Shown: positions 1-8,505, counted from the first letter of the stretch. The stretch: DNA of 38,670 bases from Natrinema versiforme JCM 10478 (GCF_000337195.1 NZ_AOID01000016.1:6302-44971); one strand, 5' to 3'. Notes: generated by a model from the letters alone, not told the origin. Numbers and translations are program-made.

Positions 1-18
1 GATGTGTATAAGAGACAG
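1..18 (+). other. Tn5/Nextera mosaic-end adapter left at contig edge
   Basis: The first 18 bases equal the 19-nt Tn5 mosaic end used in Nextera libraries, lacking only its first A. Read in frame 2 they give the peptide MCIRDS, a familiar artefact of such adapters. They are not genomic, and any gene start placed here is false. Confidence 0.93.
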
Positions 19-253
19 CAGTACCGGTATCGGGACGGGTCCTCGAGGGCGTCGGCGCGGTCGACCGGGTACGTGTGAAATCCCATACGATCGTTCCGGA
101 CCGCTCGGCCTTCCGCGTTGTGTTACCCCCGGTCGCCGCCCGACTGTGCCACCGTCCCACGGACCCGATTACTTTCCCTGCGTCTGCCACCGGCGGACGG
201 GGCCGGAATCGGTGGATACTCGGTCGTCCGGTCGCGACTCACGGACCGAACGA

Positions 254-1480
254 ATGTCGGTTCGACGAACGGTGGGGCGACTTGTGCGCTACGACGCCCT
301 CGTCCTTACTGCCGCGATCTGGTTTCTCGCGAAATTCCTGCGCTACGCCTTTCCGCCGCTATTCGACTCGTTTCAGGCGAGCTACGGCGTCTCCGACGCG
401 GTCCTCGGTACCGCGTTCTCCGGACTGCTGCTCGTCTACGCGGCCATGCAGTTCCCCTCCGGCGTGCTCGCGGACCGGCTCGGCTCGGTGACCGTCATCA
501 CGACGGGTGCGGCCGTCGCGGCCGCCGCCGCGCTCGCACTGGTCGTCGACTCCCCCTTTGTCGTCCTCGTCGGCGCGATGCTCGTGATCGGAGCCGGCAC
601 CGGCGCGCACAAGACCGTCGCCGTCCGCCTCCTCTCTCGAGCCTACCCCGCCCGGACGGGGCGAGCGCTCGGCGTCTTGGACACGTTCGGCGCGCTCAGC
701 GGCGTCGTCGCGCCCGCGGTCGTCGTCGCCGTCGCGTCGCTTGCGCTCGGCCCGGTCGCGGGCTGGCGACTGCTCTTTCTTGGCGGCGGGCTGGTCGGGA
801 TCGCGCTCGCGGCGGCGTTCCGGGTTCGGGTTCCCAGACGGCTTCCAGACGAGTCGACTGGGGTGAAACCGACCTCGAGCGAGCGTGGCGACGGAATCGC
901 ACAGTACGCGTCGCTCTTCCGGGACTGGCGGTTCTCGACGTTCGCCATGGTGACGATCCTGTTCTCGTTCACCTACAACGGGCTGGTCGCGTTCGCGCCG
1001 CGATACCTCACCGCGGAAGCGGGGCTCGCGACGGCGACTGCGAGCCTGCTCTACAGTAGCCTCTTTCTCGCAAGTCTGGTACAGCTGGTGACCGGCAATC
1101 TCAGCGATCGGGTGGGACGACTGCCCATCATCGTCGCGACGCTCGGATTCGCCTCGGTCGCGCTGGTCGCGTTCGTTTCCCTGACCGGGACGAGCGACCC
1201 GGTCCTGCTCGGTGGACTGCTCGTCGCCGTCGGGATCGGCTCGCACGGCTTCCGGCCCGTCAGGGGCGCGTACCTGATGTCCGCCATCCCGGACGACGTC
1301 GCCGGCGGCGGACTGGGCGTCGTCCGCACGCTGCTGATGGGTGCCGGCGCGATCGCACCAGCGATCGTCGGCGCGCTCTCGGAAACCGCCGGCTTCAGGG
1401 CTGCGTTCTGGTTGCTCGCGGCGGCCATCGTCGGTGCCACGCTCCTCGCCGGCCTGCTCTTGCTTTCCGAACAGGAGTGA
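254..1480 (+). CDS. MFS transporter
   Basis: A 408-residue major facilitator superfamily permease of the cytoplasmic membrane; substrate unknown. The start chosen is the ATG giving MSVRRTVGRLVRYDAL, directly before the first membrane helix (VLTAAIWFLAKFLRYAF). The open frame runs further upstream but only into non-conserved sequence and adapter. About twelve hydrophobic segments follow. The MFS loop 2-3 signature is visible as PSGVLADRLGSVTV after helix 2, and its second-half counterpart as GNLSDRVGRLPI, as expected of a 6+6 helix transporter. Length is normal for the family. It stands alone, with a short gap before a zinc-ribbon gene on the same strand. The family is clear; there is no basis for naming a substrate. 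Confidence 0.85.
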   Translation: MSVRRTVGRLVRYDALVLTAAIWFLAKFLRYAFPPLFDSFQASYGVSDAVLGTAFSGLLLVYAAMQFPSGVLADRLGSVTVITTGAAVAAAAALALVVDSPFVVLVGAMLVIGAGTGAHKTVAVRLLSRAYPARTGRALGVLDTFGALSGVVAPAVVVAVASLALGPVAGWRLLFLGGGLVGIALAAAFRVRVPRRLPDESTGVKPTSSERGDGIAQYASLFRDWRFSTFAMVTILFSFTYNGLVAFAPRYLTAEAGLATATASLLYSSLFLASLVQLVTGNLSDRVGRLPIIVATLGFASVALVAFVSLTGTSDPVLLGGLLVAVGIGSHGFRPVRGAYLMSAIPDDVAGGGLGVVRTLLMGAGAIAPAIVGALSETAGFRAAFWLLAAAIVGATLLAGLLLLSEQE

Positions 1481-1602
1481 TTCCGCTGGGGGACTGGCCC
1501 ACCCACACTCGATCCGTTGTCACAGTGGGACACTACTGCGACGGAAGTACCCGCAACGCCACCGTGCAAAGGGTTAACACACTTCCGCGAATATGGGACT
1601 AT

Positions 1603-1734
1603 ATGTCACTCGAGGAGCGACGCGAGTACGTCTGCGTCCAGTGCGGGCGGCGGGAGACCGTCGGGGACGCCCTCCTCAGCACCTGTCAGCAGTGCGGGGG
1701 CGAGATGCGAAACGTGGAGTTGGTCCGCGACTGA
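1603..1734 (+). CDS. 43-aa zinc-ribbon protein
   Basis: A tiny protein with two knuckles, CVQC and CQQC, about 19 residues apart, the pattern of a single rubredoxin/zinc-ribbon fold (rubrerythrin-like small haloarchaeal proteins). One Zn or Fe ion bound by the four cysteines is expected. Its partner and role are unknown; small CxxC proteins of this size are abundant in haloarchaea and several affect stress or motility phenotypes. The ATG at 1603 is chosen because a TATA-like TTAAC lies about 29 nt upstream, which suits a leaderless mRNA, and because the conserved-looking sequence begins at MSLEERREYVC. It converges with the long coiled-coil gene on the other strand. Confidence 0.75.
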   Translation: MSLEERREYVCVQCGRRETVGDALLSTCQQCGGEMRNVELVRD

Positions 1735-1829
1735 CGACAGCCGGAATCGGCCGCACCGATAGCCGCTCCCTCGAGCGGTCGCGCCGGTCCGCCAGCGCCG
1801 CGGAGCGAGGTCACACCTGATTGCAGTCC

Positions 1830-4800
1830 TCAGCGAGCGAGCAGCACCGCGACCCCGATGAGCACGAGACCGACGAGGACCGCGCCGCCGCCGATCATCG
1901 CATCGCCCGCGAGCGCGGCGACGCTGCCGGCCACGACGCCCGCGCCGCCACCGCCCGCGACGACCGCCTGCGGAAGCGACGACTCGGCGGTCGCGTCCGA
2001 TCGAACGGTCTCGATATCTGCCCGGAGCGCCTCGATTTCCTCGGTTTTGCCCGTCTCCGTCTCGACATCACTGACTCGGGTCTCGATCCCCTCGACCTGC
2101 TGCTCGAGCCCCGAAAGTTGCTCGGCGACCGTCGTCACGCGCTCGTCCACCGAATCGACGTCGTCGTCGACCGCCTGTATGTCGCCGCTGAGCGTCTGAA
2201 CCTCGCCGTCGAGGGTCCGAACGTCGCTATCCAGCGTCTCGATCACCGAGTCGTCGGGGAGCGATTCGACGGCCTCTGCGAGATCGTCCTGGTCCGTTCG
2301 AAGCGACTCGAGGCGGTCGGCCAGCCCCGAGACATCCTCCTCGATCGCTGCGAGGCCGTCGTCGCTTGCGGCGGCGGTTGCGGTCTCGGCAGTCTCGTCG
2401 ACCCGATCTGCGAGCGTCGCGAGGTCATCGCTCACGCCGTCGATATCGGTTTCGACCGTCGTCACTCGCTCCTCGAGCGTCGCCTCCACGTCGTCGATCC
2501 GATCGGTGACCGTTTCCTCGACTTCGTCAACCCGTTCGGTGACTGTCTCCGCTACCTCGTCGACATCCTCGGCAACCGTCGATCGAACGTCGCTCACTCG
2601 GTCGTCAAGACTCGTCCGAAGCTCACTCACCTGCGCCTCGAGTTCGGTGTCGAGGTCGTCCACCCGGTCCGCGACGGCCTCGAGATCCGTCGCAACGGTG
2701 TCCACGGACGCGGTCACTGCATCGACCTCGTCGGTCGCGTCGGAGAGCGAGTCGCGCACCTCGTCGAGTTCGTCGTCCGCCACCGTTTCGGCCTCGAGCG
2801 ACTCGATAGTTGCCTCGAGCCCTGCGAGATCGTCGTCGATCGCGTCCATCGCACTCTCGATCCGACTCTCGAGGTCCGCGGCCGTCTCGTCGAGTTGCTG
2901 TTCGATGGTCTCCTCGAGCGATCGCAGGTCCGACTCGAGGGAGTCGAGATCCGCGTCGGTGTCCTCGAGGTCGGCTGCCAGTTCGTCGACTGTCCCCGCG
3001 GTGGCCGCTCGCGACTCGAGGGTATCCAGCGTTTCCGAAACGTCGGCGGTCGCGTCGTTGAGGTCTGAAACCGCTGTTTCGAGTTCTTCTAAATCCTCGC
3101 TAACGGCATCGACTCGCTCGTCGGCCGCCGCGGTCTCCTCGAGGTGGTTGATTACGTCCCGAACGGCCTCGAGATCGGTCTCGAGCGCGGCGGCGCGGTC
3201 GTCGACCGTCTCGCGGACAGCCTCGAGTTCGTCGTCGACGGCTTCGATCTCGTCATCGACGGCCGCGATCCCCTCGTGGACGGTCGATTCGACCGCGTCG
3301 AACCGCGCGTCGGTCCGCTCGGAGTGCTCCTCGAGCCGGCCGGAGACGCCGTCGATCCGCGTGCTCAGTTCCTCGAGTCGTCCGGAGACCCCGTCGACCC
3401 TCGTTTCGGTACGGTCGATGTCCGTTTCGAGGTCGGCGAGGTCGCCGGTCAGTTCGGAGACGCGGTCGTTCACCTCCTCGAGGGCCGCTTCGGTCGCGGC
3501 GGTCTCCTCGAGGTCGGTGAGAGCGGTCCGAATCTCATCGAGGCCAGTCTGAACGGCCTCAAGTCCGTCTTCGACCGTGTCCGTCCGTTCGGCGACGGTC
3601 TCGAAGTCGGCCGTCGCGTCGGTGAGCCGCTCGTCGAGGGCTGTTCGCTCGTCAGCCGCGGCGGTCTCGACGGCCTCGAGTTCGGCGTCGAGGTCGTTCA
3701 CTTCGTCCGTTAGCGCCGCCATCGACTCCGAGAGTTCCCCGAGATCGTCGTCGAGATTCTCGAGATCGTCGCCGAGGTCGTCGACCGCGTCGTCGCTCGC
3801 GTGGGTCTCGCTTTCGGCCTCGAGATCGGTCAGCTCGTCGGCGAAGGACTCGAGTCGCTCGTCGAGTTCGTCGACCGTTTCGGCCGCGGCCGTTCGTTCC
3901 TCGATGTACTCGAGGTCCTCGAACACGGCCTCGAGATCCTCGCGGACGGATTCGATCTCGGCGTCGCGGTTCGCGAGGCGGTCGAACAACTGGTCGATAG
4001 CGTCGTCGGTGCGTTCGGTCGCCCGATCTTCGGCCGATCCGTCGTCGAACGCGAATTCGGTCGCGTCGCTCGCCGGGATCGCCTCGTCCGGGCTCGCGGG
4101 ATCGTCGGTGTCGGGAATGTCGTCGCGTTCGGCATCCGCGGCGGACCGGCTGATCGTCGCGTCGGCCTCGACGTCGTCTCGAGCCGCCGCGAGCGCGCCG
4201 CTGGCGGCGCTCGTCGCGGGGTCGTCCGCGAGTCGCACCCCGCGAACGGAAAACGGGAGCGTGGCTGCGTCGAACCGACCGCCGATCAGGTACTCGATGC
4301 CCTCGATCGCGCCCTCGCCGCCGATCGCGATCGGGACGGACAGCCCCTGTTGGACGTCGCTCTCGTCGGCTTCGTCCCGAATCGCGTCGATCAACGCGGC
4401 GAGCAGGTCGTCGTAGGCCGCCGCGAGCGCGCTCTCGATCCCGCCCGCGGCCGCGTCGGGGTCGAGCACAAAGTCCTCGAGTACGCCGGCGACCTGCGAC
4501 GGATCGTGACCCGTGTCGCCCGCCGCGCGCTCGATGATCCACTCGCGTCCCTTCGGGATCGAGACGGCCATCGCCGGGACGCCGTAGTACGCGAGCGTGG
4601 CGCTGGTCGTCTGGGACTCGAGACAGACGCCGAGACCGGTGTAGTTGTCGCCCGCGAGCTGGTCGTAGACGACGGCGAATCCCTTGCTGATCGGCGTCAC
4701 GTCGACCCCGCGGTCGGCGAGGGCCGACTCAATCGCATCGCGGTGGGCGTCGGTCGACGCCGACGCGTCGGCGAACGGGCCCGGCGTCGTGTAACAGAGC

Positions 4801-5129
4801 CGGCCATCCGTCGCACCCGCCAGCACGTCGTCGAGGAGCGCAGCCACGGCCGCCGTCGCGTCGGGTGTCGTTGCCGTCTCGAGGACGCCGTTCGCGAACA
4901 GCGAGTGTGGTGTTTCGTCTGCTTCCTCGGCGGCTGCTCGAGCGGCCGAGCCGACCGCGTACGTCGTTCCGTCCGCCTCGATCGTGTTCCCTTCCCCGGA
5001 GAGCTCCGTCGCGTCGGGCGCGTCCTTGACCGGCATCGCGATCGGCGGGACCGATTCGATCGTCGGGCCGTCGCCTGCATCGCTGGCGGCCCGGATCGCT
5101 TCCGGTCCGATATCGAGACCGTAATCCAT
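1830..5129 (-). CDS. Actin/Hsp70-like ATPase domain fused to a long coiled coil with C-terminal membrane anchor
   Basis: 1099 residues in three parts. Residues 1-315 resemble the actin/MreB/Hsp70 fold: LDIG at 5-8 (phosphate-1 position), KGFAVVYDQLAG at 149-160 (connect helix), YTGLGVCLESQTTSATLAYYG at 163-183 (phosphate-2 position, with the usual DxGGGT degenerate) and VPIAIGGEGAIEGIEY at 265-280 (adenosine motif). After an acidic linker, residues about 385-1045 are almost pure Asp/Glu-rich coiled coil with heptad and 11-residue periodicity. The last 50 residues hold two glycine-rich hydrophobic helices ending in LIGVAVLLAR, a likely membrane hairpin. The ATG at 5129 is preferred to an in-frame GTG at 5171 because the fold starts right after it. 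I infer a membrane-tethered, filament-like or scaffolding ATPase; the ATPase assignment rests on motif order alone. Long open frames on the opposite strand are codon-bias shadows. Confidence 0.75.
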   Translation of the reverse strand: MDYGLDIGPEAIRAASDAGDGPTIESVPPIAMPVKDAPDATELSGEGNTIEADGTTYAVGSAARAAAEEADETPHSLFANGVLETATTPDATAAVAALLDDVLAGATDGRLCYTTPGPFADASASTDAHRDAIESALADRGVDVTPISKGFAVVYDQLAGDNYTGLGVCLESQTTSATLAYYGVPAMAVSIPKGREWIIERAAGDTGHDPSQVAGVLEDFVLDPDAAAGGIESALAAAYDDLLAALIDAIRDEADESDVQQGLSVPIAIGGEGAIEGIEYLIGGRFDAATLPFSVRGVRLADDPATSAASGALAAARDDVEADATISRSAADAERDDIPDTDDPASPDEAIPASDATEFAFDDGSAEDRATERTDDAIDQLFDRLANRDAEIESVREDLEAVFEDLEYIEERTAAAETVDELDERLESFADELTDLEAESETHASDDAVDDLGDDLENLDDDLGELSESMAALTDEVNDLDAELEAVETAAADERTALDERLTDATADFETVAERTDTVEDGLEAVQTGLDEIRTALTDLEETAATEAALEEVNDRVSELTGDLADLETDIDRTETRVDGVSGRLEELSTRIDGVSGRLEEHSERTDARFDAVESTVHEGIAAVDDEIEAVDDELEAVRETVDDRAAALETDLEAVRDVINHLEETAAADERVDAVSEDLEELETAVSDLNDATADVSETLDTLESRAATAGTVDELAADLEDTDADLDSLESDLRSLEETIEQQLDETAADLESRIESAMDAIDDDLAGLEATIESLEAETVADDELDEVRDSLSDATDEVDAVTASVDTVATDLEAVADRVDDLDTELEAQVSELRTSLDDRVSDVRSTVAEDVDEVAETVTERVDEVEETVTDRIDDVEATLEERVTTVETDIDGVSDDLATLADRVDETAETATAAASDDGLAAIEEDVSGLADRLESLRTDQDDLAEAVESLPDDSVIETLDSDVRTLDGEVQTLSGDIQAVDDDVDSVDERVTTVAEQLSGLEQQVEGIETRVSDVETETGKTEEIEALRADIETVRSDATAESSLPQAVVAGGGGAGVVAGSVAALAGDAMIGGGAVLVGLVLIGVAVLLAR

Positions 5130-5392
5130 GTCCTCGGCAACTCGAACCGCCCCCTTGGAAGTTCGCCCCACAATACCAGATGTGAAAATCGGTTCTCATC
5201 GGTCGTCGGTCCGGTCCCAGATATTCCGATTAGAATTATTTCTTACTCGAGTACCTATTCCAAACCTATCCCAGATCAGACTATTTCTGACTGATAATGA
5301 AACGGTTATTCAACCCCTATACAGCGTATGAAACGCCATATCACACTGCGTCGCTGGTAGGTCGTGACACACGACGGTCAAAATCCTCCATG

Positions 5393-5398
5393 TTTATA
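5393..5398 (+). promoter_or_regulatory. TATA box of the PEP carboxykinase gene
   Basis: TTTATA sits 32 nt before the pckA ATG, which gives a start site a few nucleotides before the codon. The 200 bp upstream (about 5210-5390) are markedly A+T-rich for this genome and probably hold further regulatory sites, but I could not define one. Confidence 0.6.
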
Positions 5399-5424
5399 CA
5401 TCAGGGCAGTGGTGGGTCACGTAT

Positions 5425-6936
5425 ATGTCTGAATCCGGGACGGAGACCCGTCCGCTGGTCCGACAGCTGCCGGATCCGACCACAGCGTCGAACGTTCGGT
5501 ACAATCCATCGCTCGAGGAACTGCGCGAGCTCGCCGCGCCCGCCGAAACGACGACCGAGTTCGGCTCGGCGTCGTACGTCAGCGAGGCCCGCTCGCGGAG
5601 CGCGGATCTGACGAAAAACGCCGTCGACGACGACTTTACCGACCGCGATCACGACCTCGTCGACGACGCGATCGACCTCGTGGGCGACCGCGAGATGCTC
5701 TGCGTCGATCGACTGATGGGGCGTCATTCGGATGCGACGTTCTGCTGTCGCCTGTTCGTCCCCGTCGAACACGCTCGAATCGCCTACGCGTGGGCGAGCC
5801 TGTTCGAGCCGACCGACGGCCGAGATCCCGATCTCTACACCGTCCACCTGCCCGACTACGACGAAACCGCGATCCGCGTCCGTCCCGACACCGGCGTCAC
5901 GACCGTCCTCGGGACGGACTACATCGGCGAAGCCAAGAAATCGTTCCTCCGGCTGTACATGTACCGGATCAAACAGCAGGGCGGCCTCGGGCTTCACGCG
6001 GGGAGCAAACGGGTCCGCGTTCGCGACGCGGATGGCGAACTCCAGACCGTCGGACAGGTGTTCATGGGCCTCTCCGCGACCGGCAAATCGACCCTGACCT
6101 CTCACGGCTGCTGGCTTGAGGAGCCCGAAGACGCCGCGATGTTGCAGGACGACGTCTGCGGCCTCCTCTCGGACGGCTCGGTCGCCGGCAGCGAGGGCGA
6201 GGGGCTGTTCATCAAGACGATCGGCCTCGACGAGGACGAGCAGCCGGAACTCTACGAGGCCGCGACCAGCGAGTCGGCGATCCTCGAGAACGTCGCGGTC
6301 GACGACGACGGCACCGTCCACTTCGACGAGGATCGATACACCGCGAACTCCCGGGCGATCATCCGCCGCGACGAACTCGAGAGCGCGGCCGACGAGATCG
6401 ATCTCGACCGGATGGATCAGGCCTTCTTCATCACCCGAAACCCGCTGATGCCGCCGGTAGCCAAACTCGACGAGGAACAGGCCGCCGTCGCCTTCATGCT
6501 GGGCGAGTCCATCGAGACCAGCGCTGGCGACCCGTCGCGAGCCGGCGAGTCGATCCGTGTCGTCGGAACGAACCCCTTCATCATCGGCCCCGAGGGAGAG
6601 GAAGGGAACATCTTCCACGAACTCATCGATATCCTCGACGTCGACTGTTACGTGATCAATACGGGCTATCTCGGCGAGCAATCGAAAGATATCGGCGTCA
6701 CCGAATCCGTGACGATCCTCACCGAAACCGCCCGCGGCACCATCGAGTGGACCCACGACGAGCGAACGGGGCTGACGATCCCCGACTCCGTTCCGGGACT
6801 CGACATCGAGGACTACTACGTCCCCGACCACGTCGACGACTACGACGACGCGGTCGCGGAGCTGCGCGCCGACCGCCGCGAGTACCTCGAGCAGTTCGAC
6901 GAACTCCGCGAGGAGATCAGAGACGCCGTCTACTGA
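5425..6936 (+). CDS. pckA: Phosphoenolpyruvate carboxykinase (ATP)
   Basis: Interconverts oxaloacetate + ATP and phosphoenolpyruvate + CO2 + ADP (EC 4.1.1.49), the cytoplasmic entry step of gluconeogenesis. 503 residues, slightly shorter than bacterial PckA (about 540). Signatures in order: GTDYIGEAKKSF at 163-174, matching the bacterial GEMKK active-site lysine segment; P-loop GLSATGKST at 215-223 (bacterial form GLSGTGKTT); QDD at 241-243 for the metal; GLFIKTI; and TANSRAIIR, matching the TENTR/adenine region. All key residues look intact. It is monocistronic, with its own TATA box at 5393 and an A+T-rich upstream region that suits regulation by carbon source (inference). The symbol follows the family name. 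Confidence 0.92.
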   Translation: MSESGTETRPLVRQLPDPTTASNVRYNPSLEELRELAAPAETTTEFGSASYVSEARSRSADLTKNAVDDDFTDRDHDLVDDAIDLVGDREMLCVDRLMGRHSDATFCCRLFVPVEHARIAYAWASLFEPTDGRDPDLYTVHLPDYDETAIRVRPDTGVTTVLGTDYIGEAKKSFLRLYMYRIKQQGGLGLHAGSKRVRVRDADGELQTVGQVFMGLSATGKSTLTSHGCWLEEPEDAAMLQDDVCGLLSDGSVAGSEGEGLFIKTIGLDEDEQPELYEAATSESAILENVAVDDDGTVHFDEDRYTANSRAIIRRDELESAADEIDLDRMDQAFFITRNPLMPPVAKLDEEQAAVAFMLGESIETSAGDPSRAGESIRVVGTNPFIIGPEGEEGNIFHELIDILDVDCYVINTGYLGEQSKDIGVTESVTILTETARGTIEWTHDERTGLTIPDSVPGLDIEDYYVPDHVDDYDDAVAELRADRREYLEQFDELREEIRDAVY

Positions 6937-7062
6937 GCGACCCTCGGACGTATCGACGCACGAACGACCCCGGCTTTCAGACCTGATTCGACCCCCGAAC
7001 TGCGGAGCGGCGCTTGCCGTACACGAATACCGTTATATGTGTCGAGTTCTCACGGTTGGGTA

Positions 7063-7254
7063 ATGAGCGCACAGGTACGGAAACCGATGGCAAGAGTATG
7101 CGAAGCGTGCGGTCGAGGCGAACAGTGGGACGAAGACCTCGAGGCCTGGCAGATCGCCCGCGACGACGGCGAGAAACAGGTCGGCAATCCACATTGTATT
7201 CATGAGTGGGATATCACCGGCACTTTCACGCCGGTCGACGCGACGGATAGCTGA
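7063..7254 (+). CDS. 63-aa Cys/His-containing small protein
   Basis: A 63-residue protein with an N-terminal CEAC knuckle (residues 12-15) and a later HCIHEWDITG segment. The Cys/His spacing suggests a small metal site, probably Zn. The C-terminal HEWDITGTF stretch looks like a conserved core. No function can be named; it belongs to the many unassigned micro zinc proteins of haloarchaea. The ATG at 7063 is supported by TTATATG at 7033-7039, 30 nt upstream (leaderless start), and the open frame before it is short. It lies between pckA and the cutA remnant, all on the plus strand, each with its own promoter-like sequence. Confidence 0.7.
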   Translation: MSAQVRKPMARVCEACGRGEQWDEDLEAWQIARDDGEKQVGNPHCIHEWDITGTFTPVDATDS

Positions 7255-7304
7255 TCGACGCCTCGAAAGGAGCGCTTTTGCCCGACTCGAGCGTAGCGAC
7301 CCCC

Positions 7305-7682
7305 ATGCCGACTGCCTACATTACAGCGCCGCCCGACGCGGCCGACGAACTCGCCGAAACGCTGGTCGAGGAGCGACTCGCCGCCTGCGTCAATCGACTC
7401 GAGACGACCTCGACCTCTAGTAGCTCTTGAAACGATTCACACATCGATCGCAACGCTATCCGCGATCGGGTGTGCATTGACTTTCAAGAGCTACTATACC
7501 GCTGGGAGGGCGAGATCACCGCGACGACGAAATCGTGTTGCTCACGAAGACGACCGACGACGCCTCCGATCGACCTCGTCTCGCGCGTGCGGGCCCCTAC
7601 GACATTCCCCTGTATCGAGCGCTTCGACGAGGACGATATCCTCGAGTCGTTCGCCGACTGGCGAGCGGACAGCATCGAGTAA
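7305..7682 (+). pseudogene. cutA: cutA (divalent-cation tolerance family) pseudogene
   Basis: The start reads MPTAYITAPPDAADELAETL then VEERLAACVN, a textbook CutA N-terminus (copper/divalent-ion tolerance family, about 100 aa, cytoplasmic trimer). After codon 37 an 81-bp insertion (7416-7496) brings a stop at 7428-7430. Homology resumes at 7497 with YRWEGEIT. It then changes frame four times: -1 near 7524 (to DDEIVLLTKTTDD), +1 near 7572 (to LVSRVRA), net -1 (probably a 7-bp loss of the ALHPYD coding) near 7595, and +1 near 7608 (to CIERFDEDDILESFADWRAD). The indels nearly cancel, so the final stretch is again in the first frame. A TATA-like CTTTTG lies 29 nt before the start. The gene is not functional as written. 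Confidence 0.85.
7416..7496. mobile_element. 81-bp palindromic (MITE-like) insertion in cutA
   Basis: The ends are a perfect 15-bp inverted repeat, TAGTAGCTCTTGAAA at 7418-7432 and its complement at 7482-7496. Weaker complementarity continues inward, around CACA(T/C) and CGATCGC. Removing 7416-7496 restores the CutA reading ...TTST|YRWEG exactly. TA is present just outside the inner 77 bp on both sides, compatible with a TA-duplicating transposase of the IS630/Tc1 kind, but the extra TC at 7416 is not explained. It is too short to code for anything. Confidence 0.7.
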
Positions 7683-7744
7683 TCGCGGCCGCGGGGAGCG
7701 TACGTCAGTCGCTCACAGACGATGACTGCCCGAATTAGCAACCC

Positions 7745-7750
7745 TTAAAA
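7745..7750 (+). promoter_or_regulatory. TATA box of rpl11
   Basis: TTAAAA lies 29 nt upstream of the L11 ATG at 7774, placing the transcription start at or a few bases before the codon, the usual leaderless arrangement. Confidence 0.6.
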
Positions 7751-7773
7751 CTCGCGCACGGGTTGTGACGGGT

Positions 7774-8262
7774 ATGGCTGGAACCATCGAAGTGCTCGTT
7801 CCGGGTGGCCAGGCCAACCCTGGCCCACCGCTCGGTCCCGAGCTCGGACCGACCCCCGTCGACGTGCAAGCTGTCGTGCAGGATATCAACGACCAAACCG
7901 AAGCGTTCGACGGAACCGAAGTCCCCGTCACCGTCGACTACGAGGACGACGGCTCCTTCGAGATCGACGTCGGTGTCCCACCGACGGCCGCACTGGTCAA
8001 AGACGAGGCCGGTTTCGAGACCGGCAGCGGCGAACCCCAGAAGGACTTCGTCGCGGACATCTCCGTCGAACAGGTCAAGAAAATCGCCGAGCAGAAACAC
8101 CCCGACCTGCTCGCCTACGACACCATCAACGCCGCGAAGGAAGTCGTCGGCACCTGCGCCTCGATGGGCGTCACGATCGAGGGCAACGACGCTCGAGAAT
8201 TCAAGCAGCGAGTCGACGACGGCGAGTACGACGACGTGCTTGCGGCTGAAGCGGAAGCGTAA
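7774..8262 (+). CDS. rpl11: 50S ribosomal protein L11
   Basis: uL11, 162 residues, binds the GTPase-associated region of 23S rRNA at the base of the stalk. The N-terminus MAGTIEVLVPGGQANPGPPL followed by GPELGPTPVDVQAVVQDIN is the proline-rich switch that faces the factor site. The rRNA-binding C-terminal domain is seen in the DISVEQVKKIAEQKHPDLL and AAKEVVGTCASMGVTIEG segments. An acidic archaeal tail (DDVLAAEAEA) follows. An in-frame ATG three codons upstream is rejected because MAGTIEV is the family start and the TATA spacing fits it. It is transcribed apart from L1-L10-L12, and a reverse-strand membrane gene lies between. Confidence 0.96.
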   Translation: MAGTIEVLVPGGQANPGPPLGPELGPTPVDVQAVVQDINDQTEAFDGTEVPVTVDYEDDGSFEIDVGVPPTAALVKDEAGFETGSGEPQKDFVADISVEQVKKIAEQKHPDLLAYDTINAAKEVVGTCASMGVTIEGNDAREFKQRVDDGEYDDVLAAEAEA

Positions 8263-8505
8263 TCGACGCGCTCGAGACGCGAGCGAGCACCCGCTTGTTC
8301 GGGGCCGTTCGGAAACGCGTCGCCGGATTTCTCTATTGACCTCCCGCTCGAGCCAGTGGTCTCTCGATCGATGTCGACCAGTCACCGACCAGTCTCGAGT
8401 ATCGAGTACGGTCGCTCGGCAGTGTCGCCGAACCGAGAACGAGCGGCGCGTGTTGCGACAGACGGCTAAAGGGGTGACCGACTCGAGCGTCGCGGTCGCG
8501 CGTGA

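Noticed and set aside
1821..4416. Several long plus-strand open frames opposite the coiled-coil gene
   Set aside because: They are Ser/Arg- or Val/Gly/Arg-rich translations of the reverse complement of GAC/GAG-rich codons and show no domain. The minus-strand protein has clear motifs, heptads and membrane helices.
7524..7610. Explaining the cutA frameshifts purely as sequencing errors
   Set aside because: Four separate indels within 90 bp plus an 81-bp insertion with inverted ends are unlikely as short-read errors, and no other gene in the window shows a frameshift. Read mapping would still be the decisive check.
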